Origin: DAOMNN01 sp050486545
GTDB taxonomy: Bacteria > Pseudomonadota > Gammaproteobacteria > Burkholderiales > Rhodocyclaceae
Direction: 5' to 3'
Length of the DNA: 25,755 bases
NCBI GenBank assembly: GCA_050486545.1
Contig: JBJHDM010000046.1
Span: 1 to 25,755, forward strand
Shown: piece after piece, positions 16,693 to 23,817 of the stretch
How positions within the stretch are numbered: position 1 is the stretch's first letter
How the letters are laid out: each line of letters opens with the position of its first letter
Program-made: the position numbers and the translations under genes
The notes under the pieces: model-generated
Told to the model about the DNA's origin: nothing
Seen by the model: only the letters and a program-made list of their open reading frames with translations
Databases searched by the model: none

Positions 16693-16720
16693 TTTCACGC
16701 GCATTGCCCTATGCTATCAT
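16693..16720 (+). promoter_or_regulatory. Possible sigma-70 promoter of zapD-yacG
   Basis: TTTCAC (16693-16698) and TATCAT (16715-16720) stand 16 bases apart in the 147-base gap between coaE and zapD. Each differs by two or fewer bases from the -35 and -10 consensus. Transcription would begin about 75 bases before the zapD start. No terminator is seen after coaE, so read-through is also possible. Confidence 0.4.
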
Positions 16721-16802
16721 CGGCTGCAAAATCACAACGCCCGCCGGGCCCTGCGGTCCCTTTCAGGCGGACGAAGCGGGAGACTCTCTTGGGCACGACG
16801 CG

Positions 16803-17558
16803 GTGATCAGCTACGAATATCCTCTCAACGAGCGCATCCGCACACTGTTGCGTCTCGAGGATCTCTACCGCAAGCTGGCCCACTTCTGTCGCGGCGAAGC
16901 GCCACAGGACCATCATGTCGCGCTTCTTACCCTGTTCGAGATCCTCGAGGTCGCGGGTCGTGCCGATCTGAAGGTCGACCTCATGCAGGAGCTCGAGCGG
17001 CAGCGGCAGATCCTGATGAGCTTCCGCAACAATCCGGAGATCTCGGAAGAGGCCCTTTCCGGCGCCCTGTACGAGATCGAGCAGGCTTCGTCGTCGCTGC
17101 TCGCGATGGCCGGAAAGATCGGCCAGTACCTGCGGGAGAACGAGTGGTTGATGGCCATTCGCAGCCGGGCCGGTATCCCGGGTGGGGTGTGCGAGTTCGA
17201 CCTGCCTTCCTATCACTTCTGGCTCAACCGTGACGCCAACGCCCGCCGGCACGACCTGGAAGGGTGGATCCAGCCGATGATCCCGATCCGGGACGGACTG
17301 GCCATCGTGCTCCGGTTGCTGCGTGCAAGCGGTCACCCCGAAACGCAACAGGCCGTCCACGGAACCTACCAGTTGACGATGAGCGGGCGCAGCGCGCAGA
17401 TGCTGCGGATTCGTCTCGCCCCCAGCGAACCCGTGATCCCGGAGATCAGCGCCAACAAGTACGCGCTGAACATTCGCTTCATGCTTCCCGAGACGATCAC
17501 GCGCCCGAAACTCGTCGAGCGCACCGTCGCGTTCGAACTCACGTTCTGCAGCCTGTAG
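16803..17558 (+). CDS. zapD: Cell division protein ZapD
   Basis: ZapD (YacF) binds the C-terminal tail of FtsZ and bundles its filaments at the Z ring. The 251-residue product begins VISYEYPLNERIRTLLRLE, matching the conserved N-terminus of the family (E. coli: FEHPLNEKMRTWLRIE), and ends with a conserved segment including LPETITRPKLVERTVAFEL. The start is taken as GTG at 16803 because family proteins begin a few residues before EYPLNER and the stretch upstream is not conserved in character; no strong ribosome binding site is visible. yacG follows after 12 bases, the usual gamma/betaproteobacterial pair. Confidence 0.93.
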   Translation: MISYEYPLNERIRTLLRLEDLYRKLAHFCRGEAPQDHHVALLTLFEILEVAGRADLKVDLMQELERQRQILMSFRNNPEISEEALSGALYEIEQASSSLLAMAGKIGQYLRENEWLMAIRSRAGIPGGVCEFDLPSYHFWLNRDANARRHDLEGWIQPMIPIRDGLAIVLRLLRASGHPETQQAVHGTYQLTMSGRSAQMLRIRLAPSEPVIPEISANKYALNIRFMLPETITRPKLVERTVAFELTFCSL

Positions 17559-17570
17559 GCGGACTAGCAC

Positions 17571-17765
17571 GTGGCCAAGGCGAGATTCGTGAAGTGCCCG
17601 CAATGCGGAAAGCCGGTCGAATGGACCACGGACAGCCGCTGGCGTCCATTCTGCTCCGCCCGCTGCAAACAGATCGACCTGGGTGCGTGGTCTTCGGACA
17701 GTTACCGGATCCCGGACGCCACGCCTCCCGACCCGGACGCGACCGACGCCGCGGACAAGTCCTGA
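17571..17765 (+). CDS. yacG: DNA gyrase inhibitor YacG (zinc-binding)
   Basis: A 64-residue zinc protein that in E. coli binds GyrB and blocks its DNA binding. The zinc ligands are C9, C12, C28 and C32 (KCPQCGKP and FCSARCKQIDLGAW), with the conserved IDLGAW following the last Cys. The start is GTG at 17571, 12 bases after zapD. The C-terminal tail is acidic and Asp-rich, as in relatives. Its last 64 bases overlap the 3' end of the convergent Nudix gene, which is unusual; both reading frames look real. Confidence 0.92.
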   Translation: MAKARFVKCPQCGKPVEWTTDSRWRPFCSARCKQIDLGAWSSDSYRIPDATPPDPDATDAADKS

Positions 17766-18706
17766 GCCTCCGCCCAGGCCGTACGAATCGCCGCGATCCC
17801 GTGCGCTCCGGCCTGCCGTGCAGCCTCCATATCGCGCGGCCCCAGCCCACCCAGCGCGAACACGGCCATCGGTAAGGCACGGGCCAGTTCGGTGAACGCC
17901 GACCACCCGAGACCCTCGCGATCCGGATGCGACGGCGTGGGGCAGACCGCGCCGAGCAGGGCATAGTCCAGATCCAGCGATGCGGCACGCTCCAACTCGG
18001 CCCGGTCATGGCACGAAGCACCGACCCATTCGAAATCAGGGCGTCGGGACGCGGCCCGGAGCGCCGTCCCGGTCAAGTGCACGCCATCGGCACCGACACG
18101 ATTCGCCAGGTCGAGGTCGTCGCTCACAATGACCAACGCACCGGCATCACGCGCGCGGGCCATGACTTCCCGGGAAAACGATTCCAGTGCAGCCGGGGGC
18201 ATCGACGGCTCGCGGATCCGGATCAGGCGCAGGCCGCGTGCGAGCGCGCCCTCGACCGACTCGAGTTGCGCCGCGACGCCGACCGATGCTGCATGGGTAA
18301 TCCCCATGGACCTCGGCAGTCGCAAGATCTTGAGGATCGGACCGTTGGCCGGCAGCATCGGCTTCACCTCGGGCGCACCGACACGCTCCCACGACAAGGC
18401 GCTGTGGACCCGGTCATGGATCTCTCCGCTCCAGGCCGGCACTTCGAAGAAATTCAAGCGGACACTGGCATGCTCATAGACGTGTTCGCGCACCAGCCAG
18501 GGATAGAGGCGCTCGACGCGGATCCCGAGTTCCTCATCCAATTCTCGCACCAGCGCATCGGCAGGGCGCTCCCCCGCCTCCACCTTGCCGCCGGGAAACT
18601 CCCAGTAGCCGGGATAGAACGTCCCTTCCGCCCGACGACCCAGCAGAAACCGGCCATCCGCTCGGATGATCACCCCAGCGGCCACTTCGACCCACTTCAC
18701 GCCCAT
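17702..18706 (-). CDS. mutT: Nudix hydrolase (MutT) fused to a ThiE-like domain
   Basis: A 334-residue two-domain protein. The N-terminal half (1-130) is a MutT-type Nudix hydrolase, with the full box GKVEAGERPADALVRELDEE (start residue 40), expected to remove 8-oxo-dGTP from the nucleotide pool. The C-terminal half (about 135-320) resembles thiamine phosphate synthase: LRLIRIREP, DLANRVGADGVHL, VGASCH and ALGGLG. However, the loop FPTxTK is CPTPSHP here and HLGQ is HLTG, so synthase activity is doubtful. This fusion is known in many proteobacteria; the role of the second domain is not established as far as I know. The ATG at 18706 lies 4 bases after the DUF815 gene, with GGAG about 10 bases upstream. 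Its 3' end overlaps yacG by 64 bases. Confidence 0.9.
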   Translation of the reverse strand: MGVKWVEVAAGVIIRADGRFLLGRRAEGTFYPGYWEFPGGKVEAGERPADALVRELDEELGIRVERLYPWLVREHVYEHASVRLNFFEVPAWSGEIHDRVHSALSWERVGAPEVKPMLPANGPILKILRLPRSMGITHAASVGVAAQLESVEGALARGLRLIRIREPSMPPAALESFSREVMARARDAGALVIVSDDLDLANRVGADGVHLTGTALRAASRRPDFEWVGASCHDRAELERAASLDLDYALLGAVCPTPSHPDREGLGWSAFTELARALPMAVFALGGLGPRDMEAARQAGAHGIAAIRTAWAEAQDLSAASVASGSGGVASGIR

Positions 18707-18710
18707 CGGC

Positions 18711-19577
18711 TCAACGCTCCCCTGCCCGCCCCGCATAATCCCTGGCGAACTGCCAGGCGACACGTCCCGAACGCGAACCGCGCGACAGGGCCCACTGCAG
18801 CGCCTCCTGCCGGCACGTGTCGATCGCCTGCGGGCCCACGCCGAAAACCTTGAGCCAGTGTTCCACGATGTCAAGATACTCGTCCTGGCTGAACGGATAG
18901 AAGGACACCCACAGCCCGAAACGCTCCGATAGCGAAATCTTCTCTTCGACTGCCTCGCCCGGATGGACCTCCCCGTCGATGTGCCGGGCCTGACGGTTCT
19001 CGTCGTGGTACTCGGGCATCAGATGACGCCGGTTCGACGTCGCATAGATCAATACATTGTCGGGCAACGCCGATACGGAACCGTCGAGCACGCTCTTCAG
19101 CGCCTTGTATCCCGGCTCGGCTTCTTCGAACGACAGGTCGTCGCAGAACAGGATGAAACGCTCGGGCCGCCCTTCGAGCATCTCGATGATGTCGGGAAGA
19201 TCCATCAGATCGTCCTTGTCCACCTCGATGACCCGCAGGCCCCGTTTCGCGTAGGCGTTCAACAAGGCCTTGACCAGCGACGACTTGCCGGTGCCGCGCG
19301 CGCCGGTCAGCAGCACGTTGTTCGCAAGCCGACCCTCCAGAAACTGGCGCGTGTTTCGATCGATCCGGGCCTTCTGCTCTCCGATGTCGCGGAGATCCTT
19401 GAGCCGGATCCGGTGCGGGTGGCGAACGGCCTGGAGGCTTCCTCGCCCTTTGCGACGGCGCCAGCGAAAAGCGCTGGCCGCGGACCAGTCCGGTGGCTCG
19501 GCCCCGCCCGGCAGGAGGGCCTCGACCCGGTCGATCAGGCGTTCGGCACGAATCAGCAGCTGTGCAAACTCGTTCAT
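18711..19577 (-). CDS. DUF815 family AAA+ ATPase
   Basis: A 288-residue P-loop ATPase of the DUF815 family. Walker A is TGARGTGKSS (about residues 91-100), Walker B is ILFCDDLSFE (142-151), and a sensor-1-like stretch IYATSNRRHLMPEY follows. Such proteins are AAA+-like and have no firmly assigned function; the strand order resembles DnaA/DnaC-type loaders. No membrane segment is present. The ATG at 19577 overlaps the stop of a 40-residue membrane protein gene (ATGA), with GAGGAG about 8 bases upstream, so both are made together. The Nudix-ThiE gene starts 4 bases after its stop, making a three-gene operon. Confidence 0.9.
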   Translation of the reverse strand: MNEFAQLLIRAERLIDRVEALLPGGAEPPDWSAASAFRWRRRKGRGSLQAVRHPHRIRLKDLRDIGEQKARIDRNTRQFLEGRLANNVLLTGARGTGKSSLVKALLNAYAKRGLRVIEVDKDDLMDLPDIIEMLEGRPERFILFCDDLSFEEAEPGYKALKSVLDGSVSALPDNVLIYATSNRRHLMPEYHDENRQARHIDGEVHPGEAVEEKISLSERFGLWVSFYPFSQDEYLDIVEHWLKVFGVGPQAIDTCRQEALQWALSRGSRSGRVAWQFARDYAGRAGER

Positions 19578-19696
19578 TTGCGATGCTCCTCACCGTCCTC
19601 CCGGTCCGCGCGATCCCGGCGCTTCGGCCAGGTCGCCCAGACGATGGTCAGCAGCAGTGCCAGCGCCAGGCCGGCTTCCAGGAAAATCACCCACAT
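19574..19696 (-). CDS. Small single-span membrane protein (40 aa)
   Basis: A 40-residue reading frame that starts at ATG 19696 with GGAGAG about 5 bases upstream and stops at 19574, overlapping the DUF815 start by four bases. The product begins MWVIFLEAGLALALLLTIVW, one hydrophobic segment of about 20 residues, followed by a highly charged tail (KRRDRADREDGEEHRK) that should face the cytoplasm. I do not recognise it as a named family. The good ribosome binding site, the tight ATGA coupling and the membrane-protein composition all argue that it is real. It could anchor the DUF815 ATPase to the membrane, which is inference from position only. Confidence 0.7.
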   Translation of the reverse strand: MWVIFLEAGLALALLLTIVWATWPKRRDRADREDGEEHRK

Positions 19697-19728
19697 GTTT
19701 CTCTCCGCGGCGTTCGGACCGGGCCCGG

Positions 19729-19734
19729 TATACT
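19729..19734 (+). promoter_or_regulatory. Possible -10 element of mltA
   Basis: TATACT, preceded by GG, lies 39 bases before the mltA start in the 77-base divergent gap to the small membrane protein gene. The self-complementary GTATAC core could serve either direction. I found no clear -35 for either strand. Confidence 0.3.
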
Positions 19735-19773
19735 GTTTCGATCGAGCATGTCCGAGTCTACCCGAACCCGCCC

Positions 19774-21015
19774 ATGAAACGCCTATTGCCCCAGATTTCG
19801 CCCCTGCGCTTCCTTCAAGCCCTCGCGATCGCTACGCTGCTTGGCGGCTGCGCAGGGCAGGCCCCCTCGCCGCAACCGGTCGCAACCCTCGAGTGTCCCG
19901 CCCCAGCCCCTTGCCCGACCTGCCCGGTGTGTCCGCAGGTCGCTCCAATCGAGACTCCCGAACCGGCCGCTGCACCGTTGCAGCGTGCCAGTTGGAGCGA
20001 ACTGACCGGGTGGGAGCACGACGAGCATGAGAAGGCCTGGCCGGCCCTGCTCCAGTCCTGCTCGGCCGTGGGACAACGTCCGCAGTGGAGCGAGATCTGC
20101 ACCAAGGTCAGGACGCTCGGCAGCCAACCGTCTCGCGGCGAAGCGCGGCAGTTCTTCGAGAACCACTTCCAGCCCTGGGTAGCCGTCAATCCCGACAACA
20201 GCCTCGAAGGTCTGATCACCGGGTACTACGAACCCCTCATCCGTGGAAGCCGAACGCGCACCGATGCCTATCGCTGGCCGATTCGCGGTGTCCCGGCGGA
20301 CATGTTCACGATCGATCTGGGCGACGTCTATCCGGATCTCAAGCACATGCGCCTGCGCGGACGCATCGAGGGCAACCGGATCGTGCCGTACTGGACCCGC
20401 GCCGAGATCGATACCTTCGACGGCGACTTGCCGGCCCCGACGCTGCTCTGGGCAGCCGATCCGATCGAGCTGTTCTTTCTCCAGGTCCAGGGATCGGGAC
20501 AGGTCGCGCTACCCGACGGTTCGCGCGTGCGCATCGGCTATGCGGACCAGAACGGACATCCGTACCGATCGATCGGCCGCTGGCTGGTGGCGCAAGGCGA
20601 GCTGGCGCTCGAACAGGCGTCGATGCAGGGCATCCGCCATTGGGCCACGCAGAACCCGCAACGACTGGCCGAACTGCTTCATACGAACCCGAGCTACGTA
20701 TTCTTCCGGGAGTTGCCGCCCTCGCCCGACGGCCCGATCGGTGCGCTCGGCGTACCCCTGACCGAAGGCCGCAGCCTCGCGATCGATCCGCGGTTCATCC
20801 CACTCGGAGCCCCGGTGTTCCTGTCGACCACCTATCCGCTCTCCGACCGCCCGCTGCGCCGCCTGATGATGGCACAGGATACCGGCGGCGCGATCAAGGG
20901 ACCGGTACGAGGAGACTTCTTCTGGGGCTTCGGCGACGAGGCCGGCGCCCAGGCCGGACGGATGCGGCAGCAGGGCCGGATCTGGGCGCTGCTGCCGAAC
21001 GGGATGACGCCCTGA
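19774..21015 (+). CDS. mltA: Membrane-bound lytic murein transglycosylase A
   Basis: MltA is an outer-membrane lipoprotein that cleaves peptidoglycan glycan strands to 1,6-anhydromuropeptides. The 413-residue product has a lipoprotein signal (TLLGGC, lipidated Cys26), then a Cys/Pro-rich segment with C41, C47, C50 and C53 (ECPAPAPCPTCPVCPQ), which is not part of the catalytic fold. The MltA domain follows (GLITGYYEPLIRGSR, WAADPIELFFLQVQGSG) and the C-terminal 3D domain with MMAQDTGGAIKGPVRGDFFWG, which holds the catalytic Asp. Length is a little over E. coli MltA (365) because of the N-terminal linker. The start at 19774 gives the signal peptide directly. It converges on dsbC with 15 bases between stops. 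Confidence 0.95.
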   Translation: MKRLLPQISPLRFLQALAIATLLGGCAGQAPSPQPVATLECPAPAPCPTCPVCPQVAPIETPEPAAAPLQRASWSELTGWEHDEHEKAWPALLQSCSAVGQRPQWSEICTKVRTLGSQPSRGEARQFFENHFQPWVAVNPDNSLEGLITGYYEPLIRGSRTRTDAYRWPIRGVPADMFTIDLGDVYPDLKHMRLRGRIEGNRIVPYWTRAEIDTFDGDLPAPTLLWAADPIELFFLQVQGSGQVALPDGSRVRIGYADQNGHPYRSIGRWLVAQGELALEQASMQGIRHWATQNPQRLAELLHTNPSYVFFRELPPSPDGPIGALGVPLTEGRSLAIDPRFIPLGAPVFLSTTYPLSDRPLRRLMMAQDTGGAIKGPVRGDFFWGFGDEAGAQAGRMRQQGRIWALLPNGMTP

Positions 21016-21030
21016 GCCGGTCGCTGAAGG

Positions 21031-21744
21031 CTACCGGGCCATCTCCAGCGCTTGGTTGAGTTGCGCAGCCGGAAGATAACCGCCGATCCGCTGTCCGTTG
21101 CCGAGGAACATCGTGGGCGTCCCGTTGATGCGCAAGGCACGCCCGTATTCGACGTTGGCATCCACCACGGAACTGTCGCATTCGGCCGCAGGTGGGGTGC
21201 GGTTATCCAGAATCCAGTCGTTCCAGGCCTTGGCCTGGTCTTCCGCGCACCAGATGTTGCGCGATTTCGTGACCGAGTCGTCACCGAGAATCGGATAGAG
21301 GAAGGTGTAGAGGGTCACATCGTCCAGCGTGGCCAGTTCCTTGCCCAGCCGTTTGCAATAGCCACAATTGGGGTCCTCGAAGGACGCCAGGACACGTTCG
21401 CCCGTCCCCCGGACCTGCTTGATCGCGCGCTCCAACGGCAAGCTGTCGAAATCGACGGCGGACAGTTCGACCAGACGTGCCTGGGTGACGTCGAGTCGTG
21501 TCGCGGTGTCGATGACGCGTCCGTCGATGATGAAGCTGACGCGCGCATCCGTGTACACCAGCTCGCCATTCTTGAGCACCACCTCGAACAGCCCGCCATA
21601 TTGCGTGCCGCGGACCGACTCGACGACGGGCGCACCGATATACATCTCCATGCCTTCTTTCACCGCATTCTCGTCGGCGGACACCCCTCCCGCCCCGAAG
21701 AGCAGGCCGACAACGAGTGCCGGGCGGACTAGCTTCTGCAACAT
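21031..21744 (-). CDS. dsbC: Thiol:disulfide interchange protein DsbC
   Basis: DsbC is the periplasmic disulfide isomerase, kept reduced by DsbD. The 237-residue precursor has a signal peptide (LVRPALVVGLLFGAGGVSA), an N-terminal dimer domain, and a thioredoxin domain with active site CGYC (C127, C130) in SFEDPNCGYCKRL, the cis-Pro loop INGTPTMFL, and two further cysteines (WCAEDQ and AAEC) that form the structural disulfide. GGAG at 21750-21754 stands about six bases before the ATG at 21744 and next to the ATG at 21750, so 21744 is the better start. It lies 14 bases after the ubiquinone hydroxylase on the same strand. Confidence 0.95.
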   Translation of the reverse strand: MLQKLVRPALVVGLLFGAGGVSADENAVKEGMEMYIGAPVVESVRGTQYGGLFEVVLKNGELVYTDARVSFIIDGRVIDTATRLDVTQARLVELSAVDFDSLPLERAIKQVRGTGERVLASFEDPNCGYCKRLGKELATLDDVTLYTFLYPILGDDSVTKSRNIWCAEDQAKAWNDWILDNRTPPAAECDSSVVDANVEYGRALRINGTPTMFLGNGQRIGGYLPAAQLNQALEMAR

Positions 21745-21758
21745 TCGCATCTCCAAAG

Positions 21759-22922
21759 TCAGAAATTCCCACTCACCGCATAGCGGACGAGTGCGCCTTG
21801 TACGACCGGCAAGCGACCGGTCAGGTTCATTCCGGCATTGCGCAGCAGCGACAGCACCGGGTTGCGGCTTGCGAACAGCTGGTGGAGCGCATGGGTCGCA
21901 TGCTGCATCAGCAGCGGTTCTTCCGCGCGCTCACGCGCATAACCGCGCAGGACGGCCAGATCGCCCGGATCCCGCCATTGCGGCAAAGCGGCAAGGCGCT
22001 CGGACAAGGCACGGGCGTCCTGGAACCCAAGATTGATGCCGTGCCCGGACAGCGGGTGGATTGCATGCGCGGCGTCGCCGACCAGGGCGAGTCGTGGCCG
22101 GACCTTCTCCACGACCCGCATGAGCCGCAAGGGAAAGCCGGCCGCAGGCGTCTCGAGAACCAGGTCGCCCAGGACCCCGCAGCCCGCCTCGGCGACATTG
22201 CGACTCAAGTCCTGCGGACTCAGAGCGAGCAGCTCGCGGGCAACCTCCTGCGGGGCGGACCAGACGATCGAGATCCGATTGCCCGGAAGCGGCAGGTAGG
22301 CCAGCACACCGTCGTCGCGAAACCATTGCCAGGCGACGTTGCCATGTGGTTTTGCACATCGGAAGTTCGCGACCACGCCGATCTCGTCATAGGGCGTGAA
22401 CGTGGCTTCGATACCTGCCTGGCTGCGAATCCAGGAATTCGCGCCATCCGCGCCGACGATCAGCTTCGACCGCAGGCGCTGCCCATCGTCGAGGACGAGC
22501 GTGGCTTCCGACGGATCCAGTTCAAGAGAGGCGGGGTTCGCCGGGCAGTACAAACGGACGTTGTGCTGGCGCTTGAGCGTCTCCCACAGCTCCACATGAA
22601 GCAGGCTGGACTCGACGATCCATGCCAACTCCGGCAATCCACAGTCGTAGGCGGACAAGCGAATGACACCGCCGGCATCGCCATGAACCGCCATCTCGTA
22701 CACCTGCGTGAGTCGTTCGGCATCGAGATGAGACCAGACCCCGACCGCCTGCAGGAACGCCGCATTGGCGGGGCTGATGGCATAGATTCTCCGGTCCCAG
22801 CCATCGGATGGGCGCGCAGCTCGCGCTTCGACGACCGCGATACGCAGGCCGCTTCCGCGCAAGGCCACGGCGAGGCTCGCGCCCGCAAGCCCGCCACCCA
22901 CGACGACGAGGTCGAAATCCAT
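21759..22922 (-). CDS. FAD-dependent ubiquinone-biosynthesis hydroxylase (UbiH/UbiF/COQ6 family)
   Basis: A 387-residue flavin monooxygenase of the UbiH/UbiF/VisC group, which hydroxylates the ring of ubiquinone precursors. It has the FAD-binding GGGLAGAS near the N-terminus (residues 9-16), the DG-type motif VGADGANSWIR in the middle, and the signature LVGDAAHAIHPLSGHGINLGFQDAR, in which the usual GQG is GHG. Its sequence is nearer UbiF than UbiH in this signature (GDAAH rather than GNAAQ), but which ring position it acts on cannot be settled, since the group is mixed in proteobacteria. The ATG at 22922 directly precedes the first strand (MDFDLVVVGGG). dsbC follows 14 bases downstream and the phosphoesterase ends 55 bases upstream. 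Confidence 0.9.
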   Translation of the reverse strand: MDFDLVVVGGGLAGASLAVALRGSGLRIAVVEARAARPSDGWDRRIYAISPANAAFLQAVGVWSHLDAERLTQVYEMAVHGDAGGVIRLSAYDCGLPELAWIVESSLLHVELWETLKRQHNVRLYCPANPASLELDPSEATLVLDDGQRLRSKLIVGADGANSWIRSQAGIEATFTPYDEIGVVANFRCAKPHGNVAWQWFRDDGVLAYLPLPGNRISIVWSAPQEVARELLALSPQDLSRNVAEAGCGVLGDLVLETPAAGFPLRLMRVVEKVRPRLALVGDAAHAIHPLSGHGINLGFQDARALSERLAALPQWRDPGDLAVLRGYARERAEEPLLMQHATHALHQLFASRNPVLSLLRNAGMNLTGRLPVVQGALVRYAVSGNF

Positions 22923-22977
22923 ATCCCGGGAATTCCAGCGATCGATCCGGCCATTGTGCCCGACCGCCCAGGTGAAG

Positions 22978-23817
22978 TCACCTGTCGGCGTGGCTTCGAA
23001 TCGGCTCCGGGAGCGCTTCGCCCGGCCCGGCGCGCGTCGTATCCATTGCGGCATGAAGATCTTCCGGACACCGTGCCGGCAGCACCGCACCCCAGCGGAT
23101 CACCTCGATCCGCCCGTCTGGCCACTCGACCACGGCGCTGCACGTATCGACCCAGTCCCCGCAGTTCAGGTAGCGCACCTCACCGACCCGCCGATCGGAC
23201 GCCCAGTGGATATGCCCGCAGATCACCCCGTCCACCCCCTTGACGCGGGCGGCATGGGCGACCGCATCCTCGAAGTCGAAGATGAAGCTCACGGCCCGCT
23301 TCACCTTCTGTTTCGCATATCCGGCAAGCGACCAGTAGCCCGGCCTGCGCAATAAGCGCCGGATCCGCGAGAGCACGTGATTGATCCGGACCAGGAGGTC
23401 GTAGCCGTAGTCGCCAGCGATGGCGACCCAGCGATGATGGCGCGTCACCTGATCGTACTCGTCGCCATGAACGAGCCAGAACCGGCTCCCGTCGGCGGTC
23501 TCGTGGACCCATTCGCTCTCGACCCGGATGTCGCCGAACCGGATGCCACAATAGTCCCTCAGCGCTTCATCATGATTCCCGGGAATGAAGAACACCTTCC
23601 CACCGTGCCGTGCTCGCCGCAGCACCTTCTGAACGACCGTATTGTGCGCTTCACTCCATTGGATTCCGCGACTCATCGCCCAGAAATCCACGATATCCCC
23701 CAGGAGGTAGAGATACTCCGACTCATATTCCCGCAAGAATGCGATCAGGCGCTCGGCCTGACAGGCCCGTGTCCCAAGATGCACATCGGAGATGAAGATC
23801 GATCGAACCTGGGGCAT
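22978..23817 (-). CDS. plcP: PlcP-like metallophosphoesterase (probable phospholipase C)
   Basis: A 279-residue calcineurin-type phosphoesterase, often labelled UDP-2,3-diacylglucosamine hydrolase. Metal-binding motifs are SDVHLG (D11, H13), GDIVDF (D41), GNHDE (N81, H82), HGDEYD (H118) and GHIHWA (H202, H204). Features such as GTRACQAERLIAFL, AHNTVVQKVLRRARHG, YWSLAGYAKQKVK and LNCGDWVDTC closely recall PlcP of Sinorhizobium, a phospholipase C that turns phospholipid into diacylglycerol under phosphate starvation, and not LpxH, which is shorter (about 240). The ATG at 23817 overlaps the stop of the glycosyltransferase gene by one base, the known plcP-agt order reversed in transcription: agt first here. 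I see no clear Pho box. A LpxH-like role remains possible. Confidence 0.85.
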   Translation of the reverse strand: MPQVRSIFISDVHLGTRACQAERLIAFLREYESEYLYLLGDIVDFWAMSRGIQWSEAHNTVVQKVLRRARHGGKVFFIPGNHDEALRDYCGIRFGDIRVESEWVHETADGSRFWLVHGDEYDQVTRHHRWVAIAGDYGYDLLVRINHVLSRIRRLLRRPGYWSLAGYAKQKVKRAVSFIFDFEDAVAHAARVKGVDGVICGHIHWASDRRVGEVRYLNCGDWVDTCSAVVEWPDGRIEVIRWGAVLPARCPEDLHAAMDTTRAGPGEALPEPIRSHADR

